NCBI GenBank assembly: GCA_005884465.1
Contig: VAZH01000025.1
Coordinates: 1-31,748 of the forward strand
Reading direction: 5' to 3'
Length of the DNA stretch: 31,748 nt
Source: Alphaproteobacteria bacterium
Lineage (GTDB): Bacteria; Pseudomonadota; Alphaproteobacteria; Rhizobiales; Xanthobacteraceae
This document shows positions 1 through 7,901 of this stretch, piece after piece (the first letter of the stretch is position 1; each line of letters starts with the position of its first letter). A model generated the notes under the pieces. The model ran no database searches, was not told the DNA's origin, and was given only the letters and a program-made list of their open reading frames with translations. The position numbers were made by a program, and so were the translations under genes.

Positions 1-1
1 C

Positions 2-565
2 ACGCCGGCCGATATTGTTGTGCTGACCGCGGCAATCATCGCCAAGCTGGCGGAAGAGAGCTGGGTCGTTTCCACTTCGATCGCCGATATCGGCCTGGTC
101 GAAACTGCGATTGCCGTGCGCATCGGTGACCCGCTGGTCGCTATCGCCGATGCCGCTACGCTGCGCGACGCGTTGCTCGCGGCCGACGCCATCTTTGTTC
201 CCGATATAAGAGCGTCAACCGCCGGCACTCATGTCGCAAAAATTCTGCAACAACTAGGCATTGCCGACGACGTGACCGGCCGCCTCAAGATCTTTCCGAA
301 CGGCGCGACCGCGATGCGCAGTCTTGCTGAAAGCGGCGCGTTGCGGCCGATCGGCTGTACGCAATCGACCGAGATCATCTGCACTCCGGGCGTGGTCCTG
401 TCCGGACCGCTGCCGCCGGGATACGACCTCTCTACGATGTATACGGCGGCCATGACCACGCGGGCTGCTAACGCAAAGCAGGCTCAGAGCCTGATCGATC
501 TATTGATCGGCGCCGATCAAGACAAACTGCGTCAACGAGCGGGCTTTCTAGACGCCCGGAAGTAA
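2..565 (+). CDS. ModA-like periplasmic substrate-binding protein, C-terminal part (5' end outside window)
   Basis: The reading frame is open from the first bases of the window (Thr-Pro-Ala-Asp-Ile-Val-Val-Leu), so the gene begins upstream; the GTG at 20 is an internal codon, not a start. About 187 residues are visible. The run ADIVVLT near the start and the later TEIICTPGVVLSGPLP segment resemble type-2 periplasmic binding proteins of the molybdate (ModA) class, which deliver an oxyanion or small organic anion to an ABC transporter. The visible part has the C-terminal lobe pattern with an alanine-rich last helix. No matching permease or ATPase follows, so it looks like a stand-alone binding protein. 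The family call is moderate; the substrate is unknown. Confidence 0.6.
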   Translation, partial: TPADIVVLTAAIIAKLAEESWVVSTSIADIGLVETAIAVRIGDPLVAIADAATLRDALLAADAIFVPDIRASTAGTHVAKILQQLGIADDVTGRLKIFPNGATAMRSLAESGALRPIGCTQSTEIICTPGVVLSGPLPPGYDLSTMYTAAMTTRAANAKQAQSLIDLLIGADQDKLRQRAGFLDARK

Positions 566-768
566 AGTTTCAGGCCTTTCCCGCGGGCCGGACCCGGGGC
601 TCGCCATTCTCGAGGGCCAGATGCTGGACCCCAGGAAATCTTCAACCGACGGCATCCATAGACGCGCCCGGAAAGCTTGCTTAAACTCGCACCGGTACCG
701 CCGACGCCGGAGCAACCGGCGCGGACGAAACGCTAGGCCTTACCGCCGGCAAGTTAGGGGAGAAAATC

Positions 769-2079
769 ATGAAACGTTTTTCGCGGCTCAACCGCTCTTT
801 GGCATCGTTATCTGTTGTCGCCGCGACGACGCTGGCCTTGGCACCGCCGGCGTCGGCGCAAGAGACTTTCAAACTGGGCATCGTCACGTTCCTGTCCGGG
901 CCCGCCGCTGATAGTTTCGGCGTCCCGGCCCGCAACGGCGCTCAATTTGTCATCGACCAGTTGAACAAAGGCGCTGCCCCCGCTCCTTACGAGAAGGTCG
1001 GGTTCGGCGGCATGAAAATCGAACCGGTTATCATCGACGAGAACGGCGGCGCGACCAAGCAGGTCCAGGAGCTGCGTAACCTCTATCAGCGCGACAATGT
1101 CGATGCCGTGCTCGGCTATATCAGCTCGGGCGATTGTCTCGCGGTTGCGCCGATTGCGGAAGAATTGAAAAAGATGCTGGTGCTGATGGATTGTGGCACG
1201 CCGCGCATCTTCGAGGAAGGGAAATACAATTATGTGTTCCGTACCGCCGCGCATGCCACGATGGATAACGTTGGCCTCGTCAGGTACATGAAGGCGAAGA
1301 ACATCAGGATGGACACGCTGTCGGCCATCAACCAGGACTACGCCTGGGGTCAAGATAGCCGGGCCGACTTCGTCGCTGCAGCAGGACAACTTTATCCCAA
1401 CGTCAAACTCGAGACGGACCTTCTGCCGAAGTTCGGCGCCGGTCAGTACGGCACTGAAATCTCCGCCCTGGTCGGCGCGGGCTCCGACGTGGTCTATTCG
1501 AGCCTGTGGGGCGGCGACCTGCAGGCTTTCGTTTTGCAGGCCTCTCCCCGCGGCCTGCCGAAGAAGAGCCAGCTGGTATTCAGTGCCGCCGATCACGTGT
1601 TGCCGCCGCTCGGCGACAAGATGCCCGACGGCACCATCATCGGCGCGCGCGGGGCCTACGGCCTGATGTCGCAGAAATCGCCGCTGAATGATTGGCTGTT
1701 CAGAGGTTATGAGGCCGCCAACGGCGTCTATCCGGTTCAGGCCGCCTATCGCGCGACGCAGTCAATCCTCGGGCTGAAGAGCGCCGTCGAGAAGGCCATG
1801 ACCAAGAACGGCGGCAAGAAACCTTCGACCGATGAGCTGGTCGCGGCGATGACTGGCCTTGAATGGCAATCCCCCGGCGGCCTGATTCAGATGAAGCTTG
1901 CGGACGGCCATCAGGCGATCCAGACGATCGCGATCAGCCGCACCAAATATAATCCTGACAGCAAGCGGGTCGATCTGGTCGACATCCAGTACTTTCCCGC
2001 CGAATGCGTCAATCCGCCGCCGGGCGTAAAGTCGATCGACTGGATCAAGGGCGGCATGCAAGGCGCCAAGTGCAACTGA
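769..2079 (+). CDS. HAAT-family ABC transporter substrate-binding protein (Peripla_BP_6 / LivK type)
   Basis: A 436-residue secreted protein. An N-terminal signal peptide has basic residues, a hydrophobic core and an ASA|QE cleavage site after about residue 30. It is followed by the typical opening of the leucine/amide/aromatic-acid binding family (FKLGIVTFLSGPAA). A strong Shine-Dalgarno sequence (AGGGGAG) precedes the ATG. It leads an operon with LivH, LivM, LivG and LivF genes downstream, so it should capture the substrate in the periplasm for that transporter. In Rhodopseudomonas and Bradyrhizobium many such proteins bind benzoate-type acids rather than leucine; with the aromatic island 9 kb away an aromatic substrate is plausible but not shown. 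It is longer than a typical LivK (about 370 residues). Confidence 0.9.
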   Translation: MKRFSRLNRSLASLSVVAATTLALAPPASAQETFKLGIVTFLSGPAADSFGVPARNGAQFVIDQLNKGAAPAPYEKVGFGGMKIEPVIIDENGGATKQVQELRNLYQRDNVDAVLGYISSGDCLAVAPIAEELKKMLVLMDCGTPRIFEEGKYNYVFRTAAHATMDNVGLVRYMKAKNIRMDTLSAINQDYAWGQDSRADFVAAAGQLYPNVKLETDLLPKFGAGQYGTEISALVGAGSDVVYSSLWGGDLQAFVLQASPRGLPKKSQLVFSAADHVLPPLGDKMPDGTIIGARGAYGLMSQKSPLNDWLFRGYEAANGVYPVQAAYRATQSILGLKSAVEKAMTKNGGKKPSTDELVAAMTGLEWQSPGGLIQMKLADGHQAIQTIAISRTKYNPDSKRVDLVDIQYFPAECVNPPPGVKSIDWIKGGMQGAKCN

Positions 2080-2105
2080 ACGGCGAACGCGTACAGAAGA
2101 TGACT

Positions 2106-2138
2106 GAAGCGGCGCGAGCCCAGCACTCGCGCCGCTTC
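2106..2138 (+). terminator. Strong hairpin between binding-protein gene and livH (attenuator-like)
   Basis: GAAGCGGCGCGAG (2106-2118) pairs perfectly with CTCGCGCCGCTTC (2126-2138) around a 7-nt loop, starting 26 nt after the stop codon. There is no U-run after it, so it is not a classic intrinsic terminator. In binding-protein-dependent operons such a hairpin often protects the binding-protein mRNA or partly stops transcription, giving more binding protein than membrane parts. That role is inferred from position. Confidence 0.6.
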
Positions 2139-2424
2139 CTTGGCGGCCTTTCCGAGCCACGACCTGCTCTGTAGCACTTTCAAATGGTTTTTCGAATTCG
2201 ACTTCGCACGCAATGACCAGCATGAAACCAGCGCAATGAATTTCTTTCTGACGATTGTTGTCGATGGGCTGATTCAGGCTTCCTGGCTTTTCATCGTTGC
2301 ATTGGGACTGACGCTGGTATTCGGCGTTCTGAAGATCCTCAACATCGCGCATGGCAGCTTCTACGCGCTCGGCGCCTACATCGCGGCGACCGCGGTGACC
2401 ATGGTCGCGGCGCGCAGCCTGCCG

Positions 2425-3023
2425 CCCAGCGTCGGCTTTGTCGCGATGCTGGTTTCCGTCGCCCTGATCGCGTCCGCGGTCGGTCTCCTGCTCGAACGCG
2501 GTCTGCTGAAGATGTTCTACAGCCGCGACGAAGTGGTTCTGCTGCTGGTAACCTACGCGGTGTTCCTCATCCTCGAGGACGTTACCAAGCTGATCTGGGG
2601 CGTGAACCCCATCTACGCGACGCAGCCCTACGAGCTGTTCGGCAATGTCGCATTCGCCGGTCTCTACTATGTCGGCTACGATCTGGTGCTGATACCGATC
2701 TCCGCCGCCATCGGCTTCGCGGTGTGGTTCGGACTCAATCGCACGGTTACAGGCAAGATCGTGCTGGCGGTAATCCACAACGAGGAAATGAGCGTCAGCA
2801 TGGGTGTAAGGGTGAACCGGGTTTACGCGGTCGCCTTTGCCTTCGGCGTGCTGCTCGCCAGCCTGGCCGGGGCGCTGACCGCGCCCAAAATCTCGATGCA
2901 GCCGGGCCTCAGCTCGGACGTCATTATTTTGAGTTTCGCGATTGTCGTGATCGGCGGCTTGGGCAGCGTCGAGGGCGCGGCGGTCGGCGCGATCCTTGTA
3001 GGGCTGGCGCGCGCAGCCTCGGT
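2425..3023 (+). repeat. Tandem duplication, copy 1 (599 bp) inside livH
   Basis: Directly followed by a second copy at offset 599. I compared the copies base by base and found two differences: C2919 versus T3518 (synonymous, Asp) and A3015 versus G3614. The unit length is 3 x 199 + 2, hence the frameshift at the junction. An imperfect 11-base match (GCGCGCAGCCT at 2410-2420 and 3009-3019; GCGCGCGGCCT at 3608-3618) lies at the unit ends and may mark the recombination site. Confidence 0.95.
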
Positions 3024-3622
3024 CCCAGCGTCGGCTTTGTCGCGATGCTGGTTTCCGTCGCCCTGATCGCGTCCGCGGTCGGTCTCCTGCTCGAACGCGG
3101 TCTGCTGAAGATGTTCTACAGCCGCGACGAAGTGGTTCTGCTGCTGGTAACCTACGCGGTGTTCCTCATCCTCGAGGACGTTACCAAGCTGATCTGGGGC
3201 GTGAACCCCATCTACGCGACGCAGCCCTACGAGCTGTTCGGCAATGTCGCATTCGCCGGTCTCTACTATGTCGGCTACGATCTGGTGCTGATACCGATCT
3301 CCGCCGCCATCGGCTTCGCGGTGTGGTTCGGACTCAATCGCACGGTTACAGGCAAGATCGTGCTGGCGGTAATCCACAACGAGGAAATGAGCGTCAGCAT
3401 GGGTGTAAGGGTGAACCGGGTTTACGCGGTCGCCTTTGCCTTCGGCGTGCTGCTCGCCAGCCTGGCCGGGGCGCTGACCGCGCCCAAAATCTCGATGCAG
3501 CCGGGCCTCAGCTCGGATGTCATTATTTTGAGTTTCGCGATTGTCGTGATCGGCGGCTTGGGCAGCGTCGAGGGCGCGGCGGTCGGCGCGATCCTTGTAG
3601 GGCTGGCGCGCGCGGCCTCGGT
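3024..3622 (+). repeat. Tandem duplication, copy 2 (599 bp) inside livH
   Basis: Second copy of 2425-3023. It runs into the original 3' part of livH (GCACTTGG onward from 3623). The junction at 3019-3024 carries four bases (CGGT) taken from the downstream end of the unit where the upstream flank has GCCG, so the joint follows the downstream flank up to the first repeated base. Confidence 0.95.
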
Positions 3623-3730
3623 GCACTTGGTGCCACAGGCCGAATTGTTCATGATTTACCTGATCATGACGGCGGTGCTGATGTTTCGCCCCGAGGGTCT
3701 GTTCAAGCGCGAGACGGCAAGGCGAATCTG

Positions 3731-4723
3731 ATGAAGCAAGGCCTGCATCCTCTCCTCATGATCGCGCTGGTAGCGGCAGTAACGCTGTTTGGCCGCGTGC
3801 TTCCGACATGGACGCTGTCGCTGGCGACCGTCGCCGCCTCCAATGCCCTGATCGCGCTCGGCATCGTGGTATTGGCGCGCACCGGCAATGTGTCGTTCGG
3901 CCAGGGCCTGTTCTTCGCGGCGGGTGGCTACGGTGTCGCGCTGATCGCCAACGTCTGGGGTGTTACTGACGCGGTGGCGCAAATGATCATCGGCGCCGTC
4001 TGCGGCGGCCTGCTCGGCCTTGTGATCGGTCCGCTCATTGCCCGCTATAGCGGCATCTTCTTCGGCATGCTGACGCTCGCGCTATCCATGGTGTTGTATG
4101 GCGCGCTGGTCAAATCGACCGCGCTCGGCGGCTCCGACGGCTTCAATGTCGGGCGGCCGAGCCTGTTCGGCATGAGCTTCAACGACCCGCGCGAGGCGGA
4201 TTTCATGCTGTATGCGGTCTCGGTGATCACCACAGGGTTCGCCGGCATCGCAGCGACGATCCTGTTCCGGTCCGAGCTCGGCCTCGCGAGCCTCGCGGTT
4301 CGTGAGAACAATCTGCGCGTTGAGTATCTCGGGATATCGGCCAACCTCGTCATCACTATCAATTTCGTTATCGCGGCGATTTTCGCCGGCGCCAGCGGCG
4401 CGTTCGCCCTGATGGCGCAACGGCACATCGATCCGCAGTTCGCCTATTGGACCACGTCAGGCGAATTCGTCTTCGTGGCGGTGCTTGCGGGATATCAAAG
4501 CGTTGCCGCCGTTTTCGTCGCATCGATGGCGCTCGAACTGGTTCGCTCGTTCTCGAATCTGTATCTTCCCAACACTTGGCAGCTCGTGCTTGGCGTTTTC
4601 CTGTTATGCGTCATTTTGTTTCTGCCCCGCGGCATCGGCTCGCTCTGGATCAGGGAACGTCAAAAACGGATGAGGCCAACGGCCGCGACGCCCATTGCGG
4701 CCCAAAAAGAGGCAGCGCTGTGA
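3731..4723 (+). CDS. livM: LivM-type ABC transporter permease
   Basis: The second membrane subunit of the HAAT transporter, 330 residues. The ATG at 3731 overlaps the TGA of livH by one base, giving translational coupling; the frame is open further upstream but only as a shadow of livH. The protein has about eight to ten hydrophobic segments, the LivM-typical stretch ARTGNVSFGQGLFFAAGGYG near residues 50-70, and the conserved loop RSELGLASLAVRENNLRVEYLGI that contacts the ATPases. It ends in a basic, hydrophilic tail. It would pair with LivH as the transmembrane channel; because livH is broken here, LivM may lack its partner. Confidence 0.92.
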   Translation: MKQGLHPLLMIALVAAVTLFGRVLPTWTLSLATVAASNALIALGIVVLARTGNVSFGQGLFFAAGGYGVALIANVWGVTDAVAQMIIGAVCGGLLGLVIGPLIARYSGIFFGMLTLALSMVLYGALVKSTALGGSDGFNVGRPSLFGMSFNDPREADFMLYAVSVITTGFAGIAATILFRSELGLASLAVRENNLRVEYLGISANLVITINFVIAAIFAGASGAFALMAQRHIDPQFAYWTTSGEFVFVAVLAGYQSVAAVFVASMALELVRSFSNLYLPNTWQLVLGVFLLCVILFLPRGIGSLWIRERQKRMRPTAATPIAAQKEAAL

Positions 4724-5469
4724 AGCCGGTCCTTTCCGTGCGCGGGCTCGATAAGCGTTTTGGCGCCGTGGTCGCCGCCGACGCCTTGTCGATCGATATC
4801 GCGCCCAGTCAGAAGGTCAGCCTGATCGGCGCCAACGGCGCCGGCAAAACAACCTTCGTCAACATGGTCACCGGTTATCTCAAGCCCGACTCCGGCTCGA
4901 TCGAGCTCGACGGGATGGATATCGGCAGACGCTCGCCAAGACATGTCGCCCGGCTCGGCATATCCAGGTCGTTCCAGATTCCGCAATTGTTTATCGAACT
5001 CACCGCCGCCGAAAACCTGGCTGTGGCGGTCTCCGGCGCGCGCGCGCAAGCACTTTCATTTCATTCGCCGGCGGAGGCACAAGGGCGTCGCGACAAGGCA
5101 CTGGAATTGCTGGCACGGTTCGGGCTCACGGATGTGGCCGACCGCCCGATCTTGGAACTCGCGGGCGGCGTGCGCAAACTGGTCGACATTGCCATGGCGC
5201 TGGTCCGTCGGCCCAAATTGCTGCTTTTGGACGAGCCGACATCAGGCGTTTCGGCGGAAGAGAAATTCGCAACGATGGACCGCGTGATTCATGCCATCGC
5301 GCCCGATGCCGCCACCATCGTCTTTGTCGAACACGACATGGAGATCGTCGGCCGTTACGCCGACCGTGTGGTGGCGTTTTACCAAGGGCGGATTCTCGCT
5401 GACGGCAATCCGCACGATGTGCTGAAGGATCCGGAGGTGCGCCGCTATGTCACGGGGGGCGCGCAATGA
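4720..5469 (+). CDS. livG: LivG-type ABC transporter ATP-binding protein
   Basis: A 249-residue ATPase of the HAAT transporter. I place the start at GTG 4720, which overlaps the livM stop (GTGA), because the sequence from VKPVLSVRGLDKRFG onward is the family's normal N-terminus and everything upstream is livM in another frame. Walker A is GANGAGKTT, Walker B is LLLLDEPTSGV, and the switch His lies in VEHDMEIVGRYADRV. The signature motif is degenerate, LAGGVRKLVDIA instead of LSGGQ; a shortened signature of this kind occurs in LivG proteins. It couples ATP hydrolysis to import on the cytoplasmic face together with LivF. Confidence 0.92.
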   Translation: MKPVLSVRGLDKRFGAVVAADALSIDIAPSQKVSLIGANGAGKTTFVNMVTGYLKPDSGSIELDGMDIGRRSPRHVARLGISRSFQIPQLFIELTAAENLAVAVSGARAQALSFHSPAEAQGRRDKALELLARFGLTDVADRPILELAGGVRKLVDIAMALVRRPKLLLLDEPTSGVSAEEKFATMDRVIHAIAPDAATIVFVEHDMEIVGRYADRVVAFYQGRILADGNPHDVLKDPEVRRYVTGGAQ

Positions 5470-6131
5470 ACAAAGCAGTGCCATTACTCGAGATCGACCA
5501 TCTGGTCGTCGAGATTCAGTCGATGCCCGCACTGCGCGGCTTTTCGATGTGTGTATCGCGGGGCGCCATGGTGAGTCTCGTCGGCCGCAATGGCGCCGGC
5601 AAGACCACACTGATGCGCTCGATAATGGGGCATCTCAAGCCGGCGCAGGGCACCGTCCGATTCCAAGGCGCCGATCTGTCGGCACGCCCGCGGCACGCCC
5701 GCGCGGCTCTCGGGATCGGCTACATGCCGGAAGACCGGTGCCTGGTCCCTCAATTGACAGTGGAGGAAAACATTCTGTTGCCGCTGTGGGTGGCGCAGCA
5801 TCTCGACCGCAGGGAGCGGCTTGATTTCGTCTACGAGGTCATCGGCGAACTCGCCGAGATGCGCTATCGCAAGGCGCTGCTTCTGAGCGGAGGCCAACAG
5901 AAGCTGGTCGCGCTTGGCCGCGCGCTCGGTATCGGCACAAAATGTCTGCTGCTCGACGAGCCGTTCGAGGGGATAGCGCCTGCGCTGTCCGAGCGGCTAT
6001 CCGAGGTCCTTGCTTCGCTCAAGGGCAAGGACCTCGCACTGCTGATGTCGCAATCCGACATGAATCATTCGCGCGGCCTGATCGACGTCGAGTTCACGAT
6101 CGAGCGCGGCGCCAATCTCGTGTGCGGATAG
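5466..6131 (+). CDS. livF: LivF-type ABC transporter ATP-binding protein
   Basis: The second ATPase subunit, 221 residues, starting at an ATG that overlaps the livG stop (ATGA). Walker A is GRNGAGKTT, the signature is LLSGGQQKLVALGRAL and Walker B is CLLLDEPFEGIAP. The protein is slightly short for LivF (about 233-240), and the H-loop region reads LLMSQSDMNHSRG, where the usual switch histidine (VEQ/VEH in LivF/LivG) is replaced by SQS; LivF proteins often carry Gln here. It closes the operon: the next gene is on the opposite strand 12 bases further on. Confidence 0.9.
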   Translation: MNKAVPLLEIDHLVVEIQSMPALRGFSMCVSRGAMVSLVGRNGAGKTTLMRSIMGHLKPAQGTVRFQGADLSARPRHARAALGIGYMPEDRCLVPQLTVEENILLPLWVAQHLDRRERLDFVYEVIGELAEMRYRKALLLSGGQQKLVALGRALGIGTKCLLLDEPFEGIAPALSERLSEVLASLKGKDLALLMSQSDMNHSRGLIDVEFTIERGANLVCG

Positions 6132-6143
6132 ACTGGCCTCGCG

Positions 6144-6395
6144 TCAATTGGCCTTCACGGTTCGAATTTCGATGGCCGGGTTCGCAGGTTGCGCCGGAGC
6201 GGCCTCTGGCCTGTAGTTGGCGCCTGCAAACTCAGCCTCGGTCGCCTGCGATATCCAATTCGGCGCGGCCTTCGGGGTCATCGCCAAACCGACCAGAGCG
6301 ATCGCGAGCAGCACGGGCAAGGCAAAAACGCCAATGCCCCAGCGCTGGTAGATACGCTTGATGGTTTCGCCCGATTTGTCCAACAAGCCCTGCAT
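6144..6395 (-). CDS. Small single-pass membrane protein, unknown function
   Basis: An 83-residue protein. The frame extends further upstream to a TTG, but the ATG at 6395 is chosen because GTGGAGG lies 5 bases before it. A hydrophilic N-terminus (QGLLDKSGETIKRIYQRW) precedes one membrane helix (residues about 20-39, GIGVFALPVLLAIALVGLAM) and a Pro/Ala-rich tail probably outside the membrane. I do not recognise a family. It is convergent with livF and lies downstream of the Crp/Fnr gene on the same strand, separated by 150 bases, so co-transcription is possible. Confidence 0.6.
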   Translation of the reverse strand: MQGLLDKSGETIKRIYQRWGIGVFALPVLLAIALVGLAMTPKAAPNWISQATEAEFAGANYRPEAAPAQPANPAIEIRTVKAN

Positions 6396-6545
6396 AAATG
6401 CCTCCACGGTGCGGATGTGCACCAGCGTGACTAGCTCAATGCGCGCCAAGTCCATGTGAAGGCTTTCACATTTGCCGGGATCAAAGATTTGTGAGATGCG
6501 TCGGGTCAAGACCGGGCGGCGCCGTCGAACTCGTTGTTGGTCGCG

Positions 6546-7283
6546 CTAATCGCCTTCATCGGACCCCGCTTCGGCCAGCTCTCGAAGCATTCCGGCGTTG
6601 AGTACAACGATCGCCCCGTGCTCAAGTCGAACCCAGCTGCGCGCTGCCCAGGCCCGCAACTGCTTGTTGATGCTTTCCCGGCTCATGCCGACCATTTCGC
6701 TGATTTCCTGCTGGGTGATGGCGATCGTTCGGTCCCCCGGCTTGTGTTTCTCGGTTAAACGAAGAAGTGCACTGGCGAGCCGGCCGGGCAAATTCTGAAG
6801 AATAACCTCTTCCACCTGGTCGCTCGTCCGTCGCAACCGCATGCAAAGCAGCTCGATGAACTTCATTGCCAGCGCCGGCTGGCTTCGCACAAATGGAATA
6901 AATTCACGACGGTCGATAACAAAGATCTCGCAATTGGTATTTGCCGTGGCATCGGCCGACCGCGCCAGACCGTCGAGCAGCGAGATTTCCCCGAAAATCT
7001 CACCGGCTCCGACGAGATTCAAAATCGCGTTGCGGCCGTCCACGGAGGAGACGCTGATCTTCACCGTGCCACTGATCACCGCGATGAGGCTGGTGCCGGG
7101 ATCTCCCTTGGAAAAGATCGTGGCTCCCCGCTTCAGCGTGGCGTGCTTGGCGTAACGGCAGAGCTGATCGAAGGCCTCAGGATCGAGATCGCAAAAGTAT
7201 GGATGCTTGCGCAGCACAGCCAGTTTGCTGCTCGCAAACGGCCGAGGTACAGCTTTATTGTCTTCGGGCACCCGATCATCCAA
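6546..7283 (-). CDS. Crp/Fnr-family transcriptional regulator
   Basis: A 245-residue cytoplasmic regulator. An N-terminal cyclic-nucleotide-binding-type beta barrel covers about residues 25-145 (GATIFSKGDPGTSLIAVISG, then GEIFGEISLLDG). A dimerisation helix follows, then a C-terminal winged helix with ITQQEISEMVGMSRESINKQL. The N-terminus lacks the cysteine cluster of FNR, so an oxygen-sensing Fe-S role is unlikely. The first codon is TTG at 7283; a GTG at 7271 is the alternative, as no in-frame ATG exists nearby. A good sigma-70-like promoter lies about 70 bases upstream. It has no obvious link to the transporter operon it faces. Confidence 0.88.
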   Translation of the reverse strand: MDDRVPEDNKAVPRPFASSKLAVLRKHPYFCDLDPEAFDQLCRYAKHATLKRGATIFSKGDPGTSLIAVISGTVKISVSSVDGRNAILNLVGAGEIFGEISLLDGLARSADATANTNCEIFVIDRREFIPFVRSQPALAMKFIELLCMRLRRTSDQVEEVILQNLPGRLASALLRLTEKHKPGDRTIAITQQEISEMVGMSRESINKQLRAWAARSWVRLEHGAIVVLNAGMLRELAEAGSDEGD

Positions 7284-7359
7284 CAGTTTCGTTGCCCATC
7301 ATCGACGGATCGCGCTGCCTGCAAGGCTGGCCGAGAGCTATCGTCCGCCACACTCGTCG

Positions 7360-7388
7360 ATTATACGCCGGCTCGACGCGCACAGCAA
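7360..7388 (-). promoter_or_regulatory. Sigma-70-type promoter for the Crp/Fnr gene
   Basis: On the minus strand TTGCTG (7388-7383) is followed after exactly 17 bases by a perfect TATAAT (7365-7360). Expected transcription start is near 7352, giving a leader of about 70 bases before the TTG at 7283. This is the clearest housekeeping-type promoter I see in the window. The rest of the 7284-7594 gap holds only this promoter and the adjacent hairpin; I see no RNA gene there. Confidence 0.55.
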
Positions 7389-7415
7389 GAAAGGCCCGGG
7401 GACCTCAGGCCTTTC
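7389..7415. terminator. Perfect GC-rich hairpin, terminator-like, next to the promoter
   Basis: GAAAGGCC (7389-7396) pairs with GGCCTTTC (7408-7415) around an 11-nt loop. On the minus strand the stem runs into TTTCTTGC, a weak U-tract; on the plus strand it runs into TTTCAATT. It abuts the -35 box of the Crp/Fnr promoter, so it may insulate that promoter from transcription coming from either side. Confidence 0.45.
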
Positions 7416-7594
7416 AATTGGTCGCTCATGAAGGATTCCGGCCGGATGATGGCTCAAGCCCGCCGGCTGAAATTTATGGTGAACCTCTTCATACAATAAA
7501 TGCACTAACTGCACGGGTTTCGGCCATTGAACACCAAACTGCGAGGGCTCGGAGCGTTCGACCGGCATGCTGATTTATTCCAAGGAGAACACCC

Positions 7595-7865
7595 GTGACG
7601 GCATTCGCGCTCCTGGCAGCTTTGGCCCTCGTGTCTGCAATGGCCGCAACGAAGGTTACGGCGCGAGGTTATCTATAACCCCGGCTACTGCGCTCAGTTC
7701 TATCCAAACGCCAACTGCCAGAACAAGGGACCAAACAATCCCTATACCGGCGATTATCAGCTCAGGAACCAACTGCGCGGCGCGTTAGCCCGGAGCGCCA
7801 ATCCCTGCGCGCAGGGCGCGCAGTCCTATCGCGGCCGCGACGGCCGGCGGTACTTCTGCTACTGA
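7595..7865 (+). pseudogene. Small secreted protein gene broken by a frameshift
   Basis: AAGGAG lies 7 bases before a GTG at 7595, which opens a signal-peptide-like segment (TAFALLAALALVSAMAA) but stops at TAA 7676. In the next frame the sequence continues without a stop to TGA at 7863: REVIYNPGYCAQFYPNANC, then QNKGPNNPYTGDYQ, and ends RGRDGRRYFCY. The composition (paired cysteines, Asn/Tyr/Pro-rich) fits small exported proteins common in Bradyrhizobium. A single-base change around 7655-7665 would join the halves to about 89 residues. It could be a recent mutation or a sequencing error. Function unknown. Confidence 0.5.
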
Positions 7866-7901
7866 GGGACTTGCGAAGCGGTCCGCCGTTGGCCGGCGCT
7901 T

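Larger units (their letters stand above)
2236..3731 (+). pseudogene. livH: livH-type permease gene disrupted by an internal 599-bp tandem duplication
   Basis: ABC transporter inner-membrane permease of the LivH family. From the ATG at 2236 the frame reads normal LivH through 3023 (residues 1-262), including several hydrophobic helices and GLGSVEGAAVGAI. It then enters a second copy of bases 2425-3023 two positions out of phase and stops at 3066 after 14 foreign residues, so it lacks the last membrane helix. The second copy (3024-3622) resumes the correct frame and continues to the true C-terminus (AELFMIYLIMTAV to KRETARRI) at 3731. Removing one 599-bp unit gives an uninterrupted 298-residue protein, the normal LivH length, which is the strongest sign that the duplication is secondary. 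An ATG at 3045 could start a product lacking about the first 70 residues. The stop overlaps the livM start (TGATG). The break could be real or an assembly error. Confidence 0.85.

Noticed and set aside
808..1596. Long open frame on the minus strand opposite the first binding-protein gene
   Set aside because: It has a skewed, Arg/His/Gly-rich composition, no recognisable motif, and lies entirely within a well-supported plus-strand gene. High-GC DNA commonly leaves the antisense frame open.
2724..3023. N-terminal 100 codons of an open frame running into the second livH copy
   Set aside because: This part is the out-of-frame reading of copy 1 and encodes no family-like sequence; only the section after 3024 is LivH. 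It is a by-product of the duplication.
6150..6200. GGTTCGAATTT resembling a tRNA T-arm
   Set aside because: No acceptor stem or anticodon arm can be built around it, and it falls inside the coding end of the small membrane protein on the other strand.
7199..7573. Possible small gene or tRNA in the Crp/Fnr upstream region
   Set aside because: Neither a T-loop consensus nor a cloverleaf could be found, and the open frames have no Shine-Dalgarno or coherent protein. The region is better explained by a promoter and a hairpin.
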